Of a DNA stretch of 64,000 bases, positions 1 to 8,015 are shown in pieces (the first letter of the stretch is position 1; each line of letters opens with the position of its first letter). The notes below the pieces were generated by a model. That model saw only the letters and a list, made by a program, of their open reading frames with translations. It was not told where the DNA came from and did no database searches. The position numbers and the translations under genes were made by a program. This DNA comes from JAPYTY01 sp036338435 (GTDB lineage Bacteria; Acidobacteriota; UBA6911; RPQK01; JADFOI01), in assembly GCA_036338435.1 (NCBI GenBank), contig JAYZCG010000051.1:10220-74219 (forward strand), given 5' to 3'.

Positions 1-429
1 CAGATAGGCTCTCTCTGCCTCTAGATCCCCCGAGAAATTAACCAGCAGATCGTTCTCGACACGGGAATGGGCTACGAACTCCCACTCTCGTTTCTTCATG
101 GCTTCCAGGATACGTGGCAATCGCTTGCCCAATGAGGTATTGATAGTAGCGCTGGCCCGAAGTTCGTGTTGGTCAAAAGCTTCCAGGATTCTCCAGAATC
201 CAACCCGGTGTCCATACTCCCTCCAGGTATGGTTGACCAAGTCAGGAACTCCAGCTGGCAAGGGGATGGGAAGAACGTTGGGACCCCCAGGATAGGTCAT
301 TTTACCCTCCTCAGGCACGGGATCCCAACACTCCACGTTAACGGTAAGAATGACCGCAATCTGAGCACCTCCCGGCCAACGTAGGGGCTTCCGATCCACG
401 ATGGGAGAGTAGTCGTAGTAGTATTCCAT
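1..429 (-). CDS. Polysaccharide deacetylase family protein (N-terminal part, cut by window edge)
   Basis: This reading frame opens at an ATG at 427-429 and stays open for 143 codons to the left edge, so only the N-terminal half is present. A purine-rich AAGAGGGA lies about 8 bases before the ATG. The protein resembles the NodB-fold deacetylases of the PuuE/allantoinase-like branch: a WPGGAQIAVILTVNVE strand near residue 20, an EYGHRVGFWRILE segment and an EFVAHS motif whose His matches the usual metal ligand. These enzymes hydrolyse amide bonds in N-acetyl sugars or in allantoin-like substrates. The true substrate cannot be read from this part. It has no close partner gene; a 334-base gap separates it from the next gene. 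Confidence 0.75.
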   Translation of the reverse strand, partial: MEYYYDYSPIVDRKPLRWPGGAQIAVILTVNVECWDPVPEEGKMTYPGGPNVLPIPLPAGVPDLVNHTWREYGHRVGFWRILEAFDQHELRASATINTSLGKRLPRILEAMKKREWEFVAHSRVENDLLVNFSGDLEAERAYL

Positions 430-763
430 GAATTTAGTCCCTCTTAATTTGCCAGACTCATCCCAGCACCGACGCTCCTAGATTCTCATGACAGATTCTT
501 CCCTGGACCTACCGTGATCGGATGGGAATCCACTTTGCGGGGGGAGTATATCGGGCTGTTAAACGCGGGTCAAGGATGGCCTAGGAGAGTAATCTGGAGG
601 CTGTGGAGCAAGCAATGCATTATTTGCCCATCCATGACTGACTACAGCTTATAATCTTACTAATCCAGTTACCCTGCACTCTTTAACTATCCCCAGGAAA
701 GCCAGCATAGAACTATTTTCAGCTTCGTATCTACTAGCGCAGAATCCTTACTATAATGAGTTG
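430..763. other. Gene-free stretch
   Basis: These 334 bases separate two minus-strand genes. I see no open frame resembling a protein, no tRNA cloverleaf and no clear hairpin with a T-run. It should contain the promoter of the deacetylase gene, but I could not pick a convincing pair of hexamers. Confidence 0.5.
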
Positions 764-1957
764 TCAAGTCCTGTGGAAATTTCCCTCTGATTGAAACCTT
801 CGCACGAAACGTTGATCAATGTAGTTCTTGAGCTTCATGACCCAGTGTCCCTCTGCTGATCGTCCCCATTTGGTTCCCAGAGCAGTACCATCTCCCATGT
901 TAAGTAGGGCAAGAAAATCAGTCTGAGGACTATAACAACGAAGGGGCCTTCCCATAACAGCTGCACGAATATTGTTAGTGATCAGGGGGCCCTGTCGGAC
1001 TGCGTAAACGCCGGCCTTAGGGGTTTGGGGATAATCAACCAAGGTAGAACAGTCCCCAACTGCAAACAGGTTGTCATAACCCTCAACTTGCAGGGTTGAA
1101 CCGACCCGGACAAACCCCTGTAGGTCAGTTGGAAGCCCAGATTCTCGGAAAATTGGCCAACAAGCAGCTCCTGTAACCCACAGGACTGCCTGACAGGAGA
1201 TACATTCTCCATCGTCGAGTTCTACTTGATCATGTCGGACGGTAACTACTCGCCGTTTGCAACAAATTTTCAGCCCTCGCTTCTCACTTTTGCGATGGAC
1301 TCGATGAATCAGCGATTCGGGATAACCGTCCAAAATATGTGGACCTCTCTCCAACAACATGACTTGAATTAAGGTGGAAACCTCTTGTTGAAGGCGTTGC
1401 TGCAAAGTAAAGGCTACTTCGACACCTCCTATACCACCACCCACTACCACCACTTGAAAGGGGGAGGGCGAGTTGTGCATTTTCGCTTGTTCGATTATGC
1501 GTTCGATCTGGTGAACGAATCGCCCGATGGGGCGAGTTGCAATAGCATGTTCACGTACACCAGGTATATCGGATTGCAAAACTGTCGAGCCGATGTTGAA
1601 AGAGGCCAGATCATATCTAATGGAAGTTTGATTTTCCATAAAAATGCGTTGGCATTGAGAATCAATGCTGACGGCTCGGGCAACAACGACACGAGACTGG
1701 GCTTTCTCTGCCAAGCTTTTGACGTCAATCTCCAATTCTTCTTTCCGATAATGACCTGCGATTAGTCCCGGGACCATTCCCGAATAGACAGCCATGGGCG
1801 TATCAACAATGAGCGTTAGACGACTGTGAGGCGGGGGTTTTGTGGCAAAGTTGCGAAGGACCTGGATATGGGAATGACCCCCTCCGACTAAAACAATGTC
1901 CTTGCGACGATTAGCTACTTGATCAATTACGCCCATTGAACAAATAGTACCATCCAT
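764..1957 (-). CDS. FAD/NAD(P)-dependent oxidoreductase of the SelD-associated family (NDH-2-like fold)
   Basis: A two-dinucleotide-fold flavoprotein of about 397 residues. The N-terminal FAD site is VLVGGGHSHIQVLRNF, a second GxGxxG (VVVGGGIGGVEVAF) lies near residue 170, and the C-terminal LFAVGDCSTL motif is the FAD-binding GD box. The GGGHSH signature and overall layout match the family found fused to the N-terminus of selenophosphate synthetase SelD (TIGR03169-type) and also as stand-alone proteins; the fold is shared with type II NADH dehydrogenases. No SelD domain follows, and no selD lies in the window. An ATG at 1957 is preferred over a GTG one codon earlier; an ATG at 1936 is also possible and none has a clear ribosome site. 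Its upstream region is the AT-rich tract at about 2037-2140. The physiological electron acceptor is unknown. Confidence 0.75.
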   Translation of the reverse strand: MDGTICSMGVIDQVANRRKDIVLVGGGHSHIQVLRNFATKPPPHSRLTLIVDTPMAVYSGMVPGLIAGHYRKEELEIDVKSLAEKAQSRVVVARAVSIDSQCQRIFMENQTSIRYDLASFNIGSTVLQSDIPGVREHAIATRPIGRFVHQIERIIEQAKMHNSPSPFQVVVVGGGIGGVEVAFTLQQRLQQEVSTLIQVMLLERGPHILDGYPESLIHRVHRKSEKRGLKICCKRRVVTVRHDQVELDDGECISCQAVLWVTGAACWPIFRESGLPTDLQGFVRVGSTLQVEGYDNLFAVGDCSTLVDYPQTPKAGVYAVRQGPLITNNIRAAVMGRPLRCYSPQTDFLALLNMGDGTALGTKWGRSAEGHWVMKLKNYIDQRFVRRFQSEGNFHRT

Positions 1958-2036
1958 CACTTTAAATTTTGTGAGAATTAAAAACGCGGAACAAAGAGGA
2001 CAACGAACATCAACTTCAATGCCCTACTTGACCTTA

Positions 2037-2140
2037 AGTTCTATTTTTTAATATTTTTACCTATTTAACTATTTTTATACTTATTTATTATAATAATATA
2101 TCCTAAATTATATAAATAAACAGTAATTTAAACCTAAATT
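2037..2140. other. Strongly AT-rich intergenic tract
   Basis: About 100 bases are almost entirely A and T, with runs such as TATTTAACTATTTTTATAC and TTATTATAATAATATATCC, clearly unlike the flanking genes. The tract lies between the end of the amidohydrolase gene and the start of the FAD oxidoreductase gene, both on the minus strand. It could hold the oxidoreductase promoter (several TATAAT-like hexamers exist, so none can be singled out) or be a binding site for a nucleoid protein. Confidence 0.6.
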
Positions 2141-2168
2141 TCCTATCGGGAAGTGTGGGGCAAGCTCA

Positions 2169-3578
2169 TTACTGCGGTTGGCTGCGCTCGCCAAAATGGC
2201 GGATATGTTCGGTCAATAGAACTTTGGGGTCTAAAATTAGACCATCTTTGATGACCAAATCAATCTTTTGGGTATTGCTAATATCTTCCAGAGGATCCGC
2301 ATTCAAGAGAATCAAGTCCGCGTATTTTCCCACCTCCACAGTTCCCAGATCCTTTTCTCTGGCTATGACTCTGGCATTACTTAAAGTCGCGACCTTCAAG
2401 ACTTCCATGGGAGTAAGTCCAGCCTGGACGAAAAGCTCTAGCTCCTGGTGCATGCTCCAACCAGGCAACGCTCCATCAGGTGCGGCCGCTTGGGAATCGG
2501 TGCCCATAATTAAAAAGCCGCCTGCACGGTAGAATCGGCGTGTCACCTCCTGCATGAGCTCCAATGTTTTAGCCCATTCTGCACGTTCCTCCGGCCCATA
2601 GGTTCCATAGCGATTAGCACGATCGTACTGCTTGGGCATATATCGAAAGGCAGGGTCAGCGTTTAATTCCGGAGTATTTCTCACCACAAAGCCGCGATAG
2701 TGGTTAATCAATGTAGGGTCCAGGTAGACATTATTCTCTACCATCCGTTCTATGAGATAATCTACCTTGTCTAGGTTGACCACCCGGTTTAGTCGACCAT
2801 AGTAGTATTTGAAAAAATGCTCGCGGTTGCCCCAATCAAAATCGGAGGGAAACGGAGGGTTTTCATCGATACAATCCTCCATGAGGTCTGTCACATGTTC
2901 GATCCCGTCTAAGCCCCCCTCCACAGCAGCTAAGGCTCCAGGGTTGAGTCGGGTATGGCCATAGACGAGTAATCCGTGGGCGTGAGCTACTTCCACAATT
3001 TCCTTGAGTTCATCTAACTCATAGCCGGTCACCTTAATCCCATCTACGCCGCGGTTCACCAAATACTCAGCCATAGCTCTGGGGCTTTTAAATTTCCCAG
3101 ATTTTACTGTTCGCGGATTTATCCCCATGCCTGAAACGACCAACCGGGGAGCCAGCGCATTGCCGACAACAATCTCCTCTCGAAAGTCTAAGATTTTGTC
3201 TACATCAGTGCCTACATCTCGAACTGTGGTCACCCCGTGGGCCAGATAGAGATAGGACAAAAAGGGAGCACTATAATGAACGTGAACATCGATCAATCCG
3301 GGAATGACGTATTTATTTCGACCATTGATTCGGCGAGTTTTGGGAGGAATCTGGGCACGATCTGATTGGCTAATTTGGTGGATTCGATTCTCTGCAACAA
3401 GGATGGTAACTCCATTGACAGGTGGTGCCCCCGTACCATCAACAAGGGTTACATTCTCAATGGCAACGAAGGCGTCCCGGACGGGTGGCAACACGGCTTG
3501 ACCTAAAGCGGATTGGACTAGGAATATACATCCGAAGATGAAAATCAATGCTGGCTGGGATCTGTCTACCCCTCGCAT
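2169..3578 (-). CDS. Secreted metal-dependent amidohydrolase (imidazolonepropionase/prolidase-like)
   Basis: A 469-residue protein with a hydrophobic signal sequence (IFIFGCIFLVQSALGQA) and then an amidohydrolase fold. The first metal motif GLIDVHVHYSAP lies near residue 100; further conserved pieces are DGIKVTGYE (the strand that usually carries the bridging lysine), VYGHTR, GIEHVTD and MGTDSQ, which supply the remaining His and Asp ligands. The C-terminal KDLGTVEVGKYADLILL segment is typical of the subgroup annotated as imidazolonepropionase-like or Xaa-Pro dipeptidase-like amidohydrolases, which are often exported. The ATG at 3576-3578 is preceded by GGAGG at 8-base spacing. It stands alone. 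The substrate cannot be inferred. Confidence 0.85.
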   Translation of the reverse strand: MRGVDRSQPALIFIFGCIFLVQSALGQAVLPPVRDAFVAIENVTLVDGTGAPPVNGVTILVAENRIHQISQSDRAQIPPKTRRINGRNKYVIPGLIDVHVHYSAPFLSYLYLAHGVTTVRDVGTDVDKILDFREEIVVGNALAPRLVVSGMGINPRTVKSGKFKSPRAMAEYLVNRGVDGIKVTGYELDELKEIVEVAHAHGLLVYGHTRLNPGALAAVEGGLDGIEHVTDLMEDCIDENPPFPSDFDWGNREHFFKYYYGRLNRVVNLDKVDYLIERMVENNVYLDPTLINHYRGFVVRNTPELNADPAFRYMPKQYDRANRYGTYGPEERAEWAKTLELMQEVTRRFYRAGGFLIMGTDSQAAAPDGALPGWSMHQELELFVQAGLTPMEVLKVATLSNARVIAREKDLGTVEVGKYADLILLNADPLEDISNTQKIDLVIKDGLILDPKVLLTEHIRHFGERSQPQ

Positions 3579-3780
3579 AGTATGACCTCCGTGGGAGGAG
3601 TTGTATCACAAAGACAAGGAAGAACAAATAACTGATAGCTATCTAACCCATCCGTTCCAGGGCTCACCTCCAACCGGAATCAGAATTATTCCTGTTCTAC
3701 AGCACTATATTAAGCTAGTATGATGGAGTCATGTTCCTGTCGAATGTGTGCGGTGGTCTATATTTCGTGGCTTAAACCAA

Positions 3781-4242
3781 ATGGTTAAGAATAGGGCTCA
3801 CAAAACCCCCGGTCGCAATGAGATTTGCCCCTGTGGTTCAGGCAAAAAATATAAACAGTGTTGTGCTCTTAGAAAAACCCGTAGTTGGGCGAGTCAATCG
3901 TGGGGAAAAGTAATTATTGGGTTAGTTGGTTTCTCGCTTGCCATCCTAATCGGGTATTCCATTGCCAAGATGGACAGCGGTGAAAGTGGCCCAACGCGAT
4001 CTAACTCCAGAACACTCCAGAGCACCCCTTACTACACGGATCGTAGTATGCCGGAGGTGAACTTCACGGCGTTGAATGCGGATCAGAAAAAAACAGTGCT
4101 GGAGAATATCAACGCAGAATACTGCATCTGCGGTTGTTCGCTTACTCTTGCCCAGTGCGTAGTTACCGACAGCACCTGTCCGATTCGAAATGGCAATATT
4201 GCCAAGATCCAATCTAAAGTAAACGAAGCGGCAGGTAGTTAA
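3781..4242 (+). CDS. SEC-C motif protein with one membrane segment and a Cys-rich C-terminus
   Basis: A protein of about 153 residues counted from the ATG at 3781; an upstream GTG at 3748 would add 11 residues. Residues 14-28 form a SEC-C zinc site (NEICPCGSGKKYKQCC), the motif at the C-terminus of SecA and in many small proteins. A hydrophobic helix at residues 43-62 should anchor it in the inner membrane. The rest is a polar tail holding a second cysteine cluster, CICGC at 115-119 plus C126 and C133. The basic N-terminus suggests that the SEC-C part faces the cytoplasm and the CxCGC part the periplasm. I know no function for this arrangement. The gene stands alone between divergent and downstream units. 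Confidence 0.7.
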   Translation: MVKNRAHKTPGRNEICPCGSGKKYKQCCALRKTRSWASQSWGKVIIGLVGFSLAILIGYSIAKMDSGESGPTRSNSRTLQSTPYYTDRSMPEVNFTALNADQKKTVLENINAEYCICGCSLTLAQCVVTDSTCPIRNGNIAKIQSKVNEAAGS

Positions 4243-4477
4243 ATTGTTGCAATTCGATATTTTTGATCCTTGCGCTGGCCAGGATTTGTTGTTGCCGCGG
4301 TGAATATTTGAGCTGCCACTTCAGCCTAGCAGATGAATATTACTTTGACCGGCTGCACAAATTTTAGCTAACGCAGTGAGTAAAAAAGACTTTAACTTTG
4401 GAGGCAACTTCGTCTAGAATGCTCAGTCCCAGAATTTTTGATAGAACAGCCAGGGATTAATAGGGTCTCAAGAGACC

Positions 4478-5278
4478 ATGGACACGATGGATACTGCAAC
4501 TTCCACCAATACGGTTACAATGATTGAAGCTAAGAAGCTGAGTAAATACTTCGGCCCCTTCGTGGCCGTCGAGGATATCTCCTTTTCTATTCCCGAGGGG
4601 CAGATTGTGGCTTTTTTGGGGCCCAATGGAGCTGGAAAATCCACAACCATGAGAATCCTCACAGGTTATCTGGCTCCAAGCAAGGGGACCACCTTGATTG
4701 CAGGCCTAGACATACAGGAAAAACGAACTGCAGCAACTAGCCGCTTGGGTTACCTGCCGGAAAATGGGCCCCTTTACCTAGATATGACACCCCTTGAACT
4801 CCTGCGATTCTTCGGTGAAGCCCGAGGGCTGGAAGAAAAAATGATCAACACACGGATTGACTATCTCAACAATCAACACTCCCTGCAAGACGTCATGGAA
4901 AAACCGATCGGGAAGCTTTCAAAAGGATATCGTCAACGGATAGGCCTTGCCCAATCCTTAATTCATGATCCGGACGTTCTTATCATGGATGAGCCTACAG
5001 CGGGCCTCGACCCCAACCAAATTCGTGGGTTTAGGCAGGAGATTCAGAGGTTAGGAAAGACTAAAACTATCCTCATTTCCACCCACATCCTGCAGGAAGT
5101 GGATGCAATTGCCGACCGAGTTTTGTTTTTGAATAACGGCAAGCTAGTTTTCGACGGTACGCCCGAAGAACTCAAAAAGAACGGCTCTCTTGAAGAACCC
5201 TTTTATCGCATGACAAACCGTGGTCAGCCGGCGACCTATCGAAGCACGGAGCAACCAGTCCCAACTAAATTCGAGTAG
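4478..5278 (+). CDS. ABC transporter ATP-binding protein, GldA-like
   Basis: A 266-residue ABC ATPase. It carries Walker A GPNGAGKST (residues 48-56), the signature LSKGYRQRIGLAQ, Walker B VLIMDEPTAGLDP and a switch histidine in LISTHILQEV. The EDISFSIPEGQIVAFLGPNGAGKST layout and the partner genes place it with the GldA/CcmA-type subfamily that powers ABC-2 permeases. The next gene begins 7 bases after its stop. The first ATG (4478, after AAGAGA) is chosen; an ATG at 4520 would remove a Thr-rich lead and begin at the conserved fold. Expected role: energising the fused GldF/GldG-like membrane protein encoded next. Confidence 0.92.
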   Translation: MDTMDTATSTNTVTMIEAKKLSKYFGPFVAVEDISFSIPEGQIVAFLGPNGAGKSTTMRILTGYLAPSKGTTLIAGLDIQEKRTAATSRLGYLPENGPLYLDMTPLELLRFFGEARGLEEKMINTRIDYLNNQHSLQDVMEKPIGKLSKGYRQRIGLAQSLIHDPDVLIMDEPTAGLDPNQIRGFRQEIQRLGKTKTILISTHILQEVDAIADRVLFLNNGKLVFDGTPEELKKNGSLEEPFYRMTNRGQPATYRSTEQPVPTKFE

Positions 5279-5285
5279 GAGAATC

Positions 5286-8000
5286 ATGTTAAGCAGAATA
5301 AATTGGGGATTTATTCGGGCGCTGGTCAAAAGGGACCTCTGGAAATATTTTACGAACCCTACCGGCTATGTCTTTATAACCCTTTTTATCTTCCTCAGTG
5401 CCGCTACAGCCTTTTGGCAAGATCGATTTTTTCTCGAAAATCTAGCCAATCTTAACCAGCTCAACCGAGTCTTCCCCTATCTGCTAGTTTTTTTCATTCC
5501 GGCCCTAACTATGGGCGTGTGGGCAGAAGAGAAAAAACAGGGAACAGATGAACTTCTGCTAACACTTCCAGCCTCCAGTTTGGAAGTTGTTTTGGGAAAG
5601 TACCTAGCCGCACTGGGCATCTACACGGCATCCCTCGTGCTGTCCTTGAGTCATGTGCTGGTTCTACTGTGGCTGGGCTCACCTGACCTTGGACTCATGC
5701 TCAGTAATTATACGGGTTACTGGCTGATTGGATCCTGCTTGATCGCCGTGGGCATGATAGCCTCCCTTTTGACCACAAATATCACTATAGCTTTTGTCCT
5801 GGGCGTACTTCTTTGTTCTTCCTTTATCTTCGTTGATTCAATTTCTTCCTTTAGTGGGTGGCTGGGCGAACTATTATCTCCTCTGGGCGCTTTTGTTTCT
5901 TTTAGAGATTTTTCCCGGGGGGTGATCAGCTTCTCAGGAGTATTGTATTTCACGTCTGTGATAGCCCTAGCGCTTTATATCAATGTCCTTTTACTAGAAA
6001 GGCGGTGCTGGCCCCGAAAAGCTGATGGTTATCCTATGTGGCTCCACAATCTGGTCAGAACCACGGGCCTGGCCATAGGTATCATCAGCGTTGTGGCCAT
6101 ATTTATCCGATTTGGAATCCGCCTAGATGTGACGGCCGAACAACTTCATTCACTAAGCTCTGAAACCCACCGCCTCATTGACGAATTGCCTCAAGACCAC
6201 CCCGTTTTCATCCAGGCCTACGTTAGCCCAGAGGTTCCAGAACAATATGTTCAGACTCGGGAAAATCTACTCGGACTTCTAAACGAGATTAATGCCACCG
6301 CTAGGGGTAAAGTCAAAATTATAATCGAAGATACCGAACCATTCACACGCACGTCTCAAGCCGCTCGCGAAAAATTTGGGATCCTCCCCAGGCCCGTCTC
6401 TAACATGGGGAGCACCCGGGCCAGTTTTTCTGAAGTTTTCCTAGGAATTGCCTTTACCTCAGGGCCCCGAGAACACGTAATACCCTTTCTGGATAGGGGA
6501 TTACCCATAGAATATGAAATAGTGCGTAGTATCCGAGTGGTAGGTCAAACTGACCGAAAAAAAATTGGGGTGTTGAGCACCCAAGCTAAAATTTTTGGGG
6601 GGTTAGACTTTCAGACGATGCAAACGACTCCCTCTTGGGCCGTCGTGGGCGAGTTAAAAAAGCAGTACGAGGTAGTGCAAGTCCCCGCCAATAGTCCATT
6701 CCCAGAGGATCTGGATGGCTTATTAGTGCCACTTCCCTCCTCCCTTCCTCAAGTGGAAATGGATGCACTCTCAGCCTATATTGATGCTGGTAACCCCACC
6801 TTGTTGTTGGTTGACCCTCTGCCAGTTGTCAACATTTCCCTGGCCCCCACAGAGAGAGCAGGGGCTGACATGAATCCCTTTCTTCAACAACGAGCCGCGC
6901 CACCTCCGGAAAAAGGCAACGTCCAACAATTTCTCTCTCAAATCGGCGTTAGTTGGAACTCTTCTAGTATCGTTTGGGACACCTACAATCCGCATCCTGA
7001 CTTGGCACAATTACCTCCTGAAGTCGTTTTCGTGGGAAAAGGAAATGAAAACCCCAACACCTTCAACGAAAACCACACCTCAAGTTCGAGACTTCAGGAA
7101 CTAGTACTACTTTACCCCGGACAGATCCAGGCCACTGCTGAAAACAGCTATGGCTTCCAGCCACTGCTGACCTCCGGATATATGTCGGGTATCCAAAGCT
7201 ATTTCCAGCTGGTGCAACGCAGTTTTTTGGGAGTTCAACTTAATCGCAATCTTCCCCACATACCCGATGATCAGACCTACATTCTGGCAGCTCATATCAA
7301 GGGGTCAGAGGAAAACCCATCTGTTCTGGAAAAAGAAAGTGAACCCGAAGATGCCTCCAAGCAAGAGCTTTCTGCCACGCACTCTCGGGCAACTAATGTG
7401 ATTATCATTACCGATCTAGACTTCATATCCGAACAATTTTTCGTAATGAGAGCCCAAGGGCCAGAAAACCTCAACTTTGACAACGTAACCTTCTTCTTGA
7501 ATGCCATCGATGTGCTGGTAGGCGACGAGTCCTTTATTGGTTTGCGCAATAAGCGAAGGCAGCATCGCACTCTGGAGAGAGTCGAGCGCCAAACCCAAAA
7601 CTTTGTCCAGGAGCGTGTTGTTAAGGAACAGGAAGCAGAAACAGAAGCTCAACTAGCCCTAACTGAAGCACAACGGCGACTGGAAGAAAAGGTAGATGAA
7701 GTCCGCCAACGTAGCGATCTAGATGAACAGACTAAACAGATCATGGCTAGAAATCTACAGGAAGTGGAGAGCCGTCGATTCGAGGTATTAAGAACAAACA
7801 TCGAAACGGAAAAAGAAGCTAAGCTCAGTGAGAGTCAGGAAAATATGGAGGCACAAATTAGGGCTATTCAGAACAACATCAAAACTTTTGCTGTTTTACT
7901 GCCCCCCATACCGGTATTTGTGTTGGGAGTATTTATTTTTCTGAGGCGAGAGCGGCGGGAGAGAGAAAGTGCTGCGGCCGCTCGCAGACTCCGAAGCTAA
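5286..8000 (+). CDS. Fused ABC-2 permease and GldG-like auxiliary protein
   Basis: A protein of about 904 residues from the ATG at 5286, which follows a GGAGAA site; a 22-codon-longer frame would overlap the ATPase gene. The first 250 or so residues are an ABC-2/GldF-type permease with six likely helices, starting with ALVKRDLWKYFTNPTGYVF. A further helix (GLAIGIISVVAIFI) leads into a large extracytoplasmic GldG-like domain (ABC_transp_aux type), containing DRKKIGVLST and IEYEIVRSI. The end has a long Glu/Arg/Gln-rich coiled coil, then a final helix (TFAVLLPPIPVFVLGVFIFL) and a basic tail. In Flavobacterium GldF and GldG are separate proteins; here they are one chain. The gene lies between its ATPase and a DUF4340 gene. 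The substrate is unknown. Confidence 0.88.
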   Translation: MLSRINWGFIRALVKRDLWKYFTNPTGYVFITLFIFLSAATAFWQDRFFLENLANLNQLNRVFPYLLVFFIPALTMGVWAEEKKQGTDELLLTLPASSLEVVLGKYLAALGIYTASLVLSLSHVLVLLWLGSPDLGLMLSNYTGYWLIGSCLIAVGMIASLLTTNITIAFVLGVLLCSSFIFVDSISSFSGWLGELLSPLGAFVSFRDFSRGVISFSGVLYFTSVIALALYINVLLLERRCWPRKADGYPMWLHNLVRTTGLAIGIISVVAIFIRFGIRLDVTAEQLHSLSSETHRLIDELPQDHPVFIQAYVSPEVPEQYVQTRENLLGLLNEINATARGKVKIIIEDTEPFTRTSQAAREKFGILPRPVSNMGSTRASFSEVFLGIAFTSGPREHVIPFLDRGLPIEYEIVRSIRVVGQTDRKKIGVLSTQAKIFGGLDFQTMQTTPSWAVVGELKKQYEVVQVPANSPFPEDLDGLLVPLPSSLPQVEMDALSAYIDAGNPTLLLVDPLPVVNISLAPTERAGADMNPFLQQRAAPPPEKGNVQQFLSQIGVSWNSSSIVWDTYNPHPDLAQLPPEVVFVGKGNENPNTFNENHTSSSRLQELVLLYPGQIQATAENSYGFQPLLTSGYMSGIQSYFQLVQRSFLGVQLNRNLPHIPDDQTYILAAHIKGSEENPSVLEKESEPEDASKQELSATHSRATNVIIITDLDFISEQFFVMRAQGPENLNFDNVTFFLNAIDVLVGDESFIGLRNKRRQHRTLERVERQTQNFVQERVVKEQEAETEAQLALTEAQRRLEEKVDEVRQRSDLDEQTKQIMARNLQEVESRRFEVLRTNIETEKEAKLSESQENMEAQIRAIQNNIKTFAVLLPPIPVFVLGVFIFLRRERRERESAAAARRLRS

Positions 8001-8015
8001 GATAAGGATTTGCCG

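Noticed and set aside
430..763. tRNA or small RNA in the left gap
   Set aside because: No T-loop, acceptor stem or hairpin with T-run was found on either strand.
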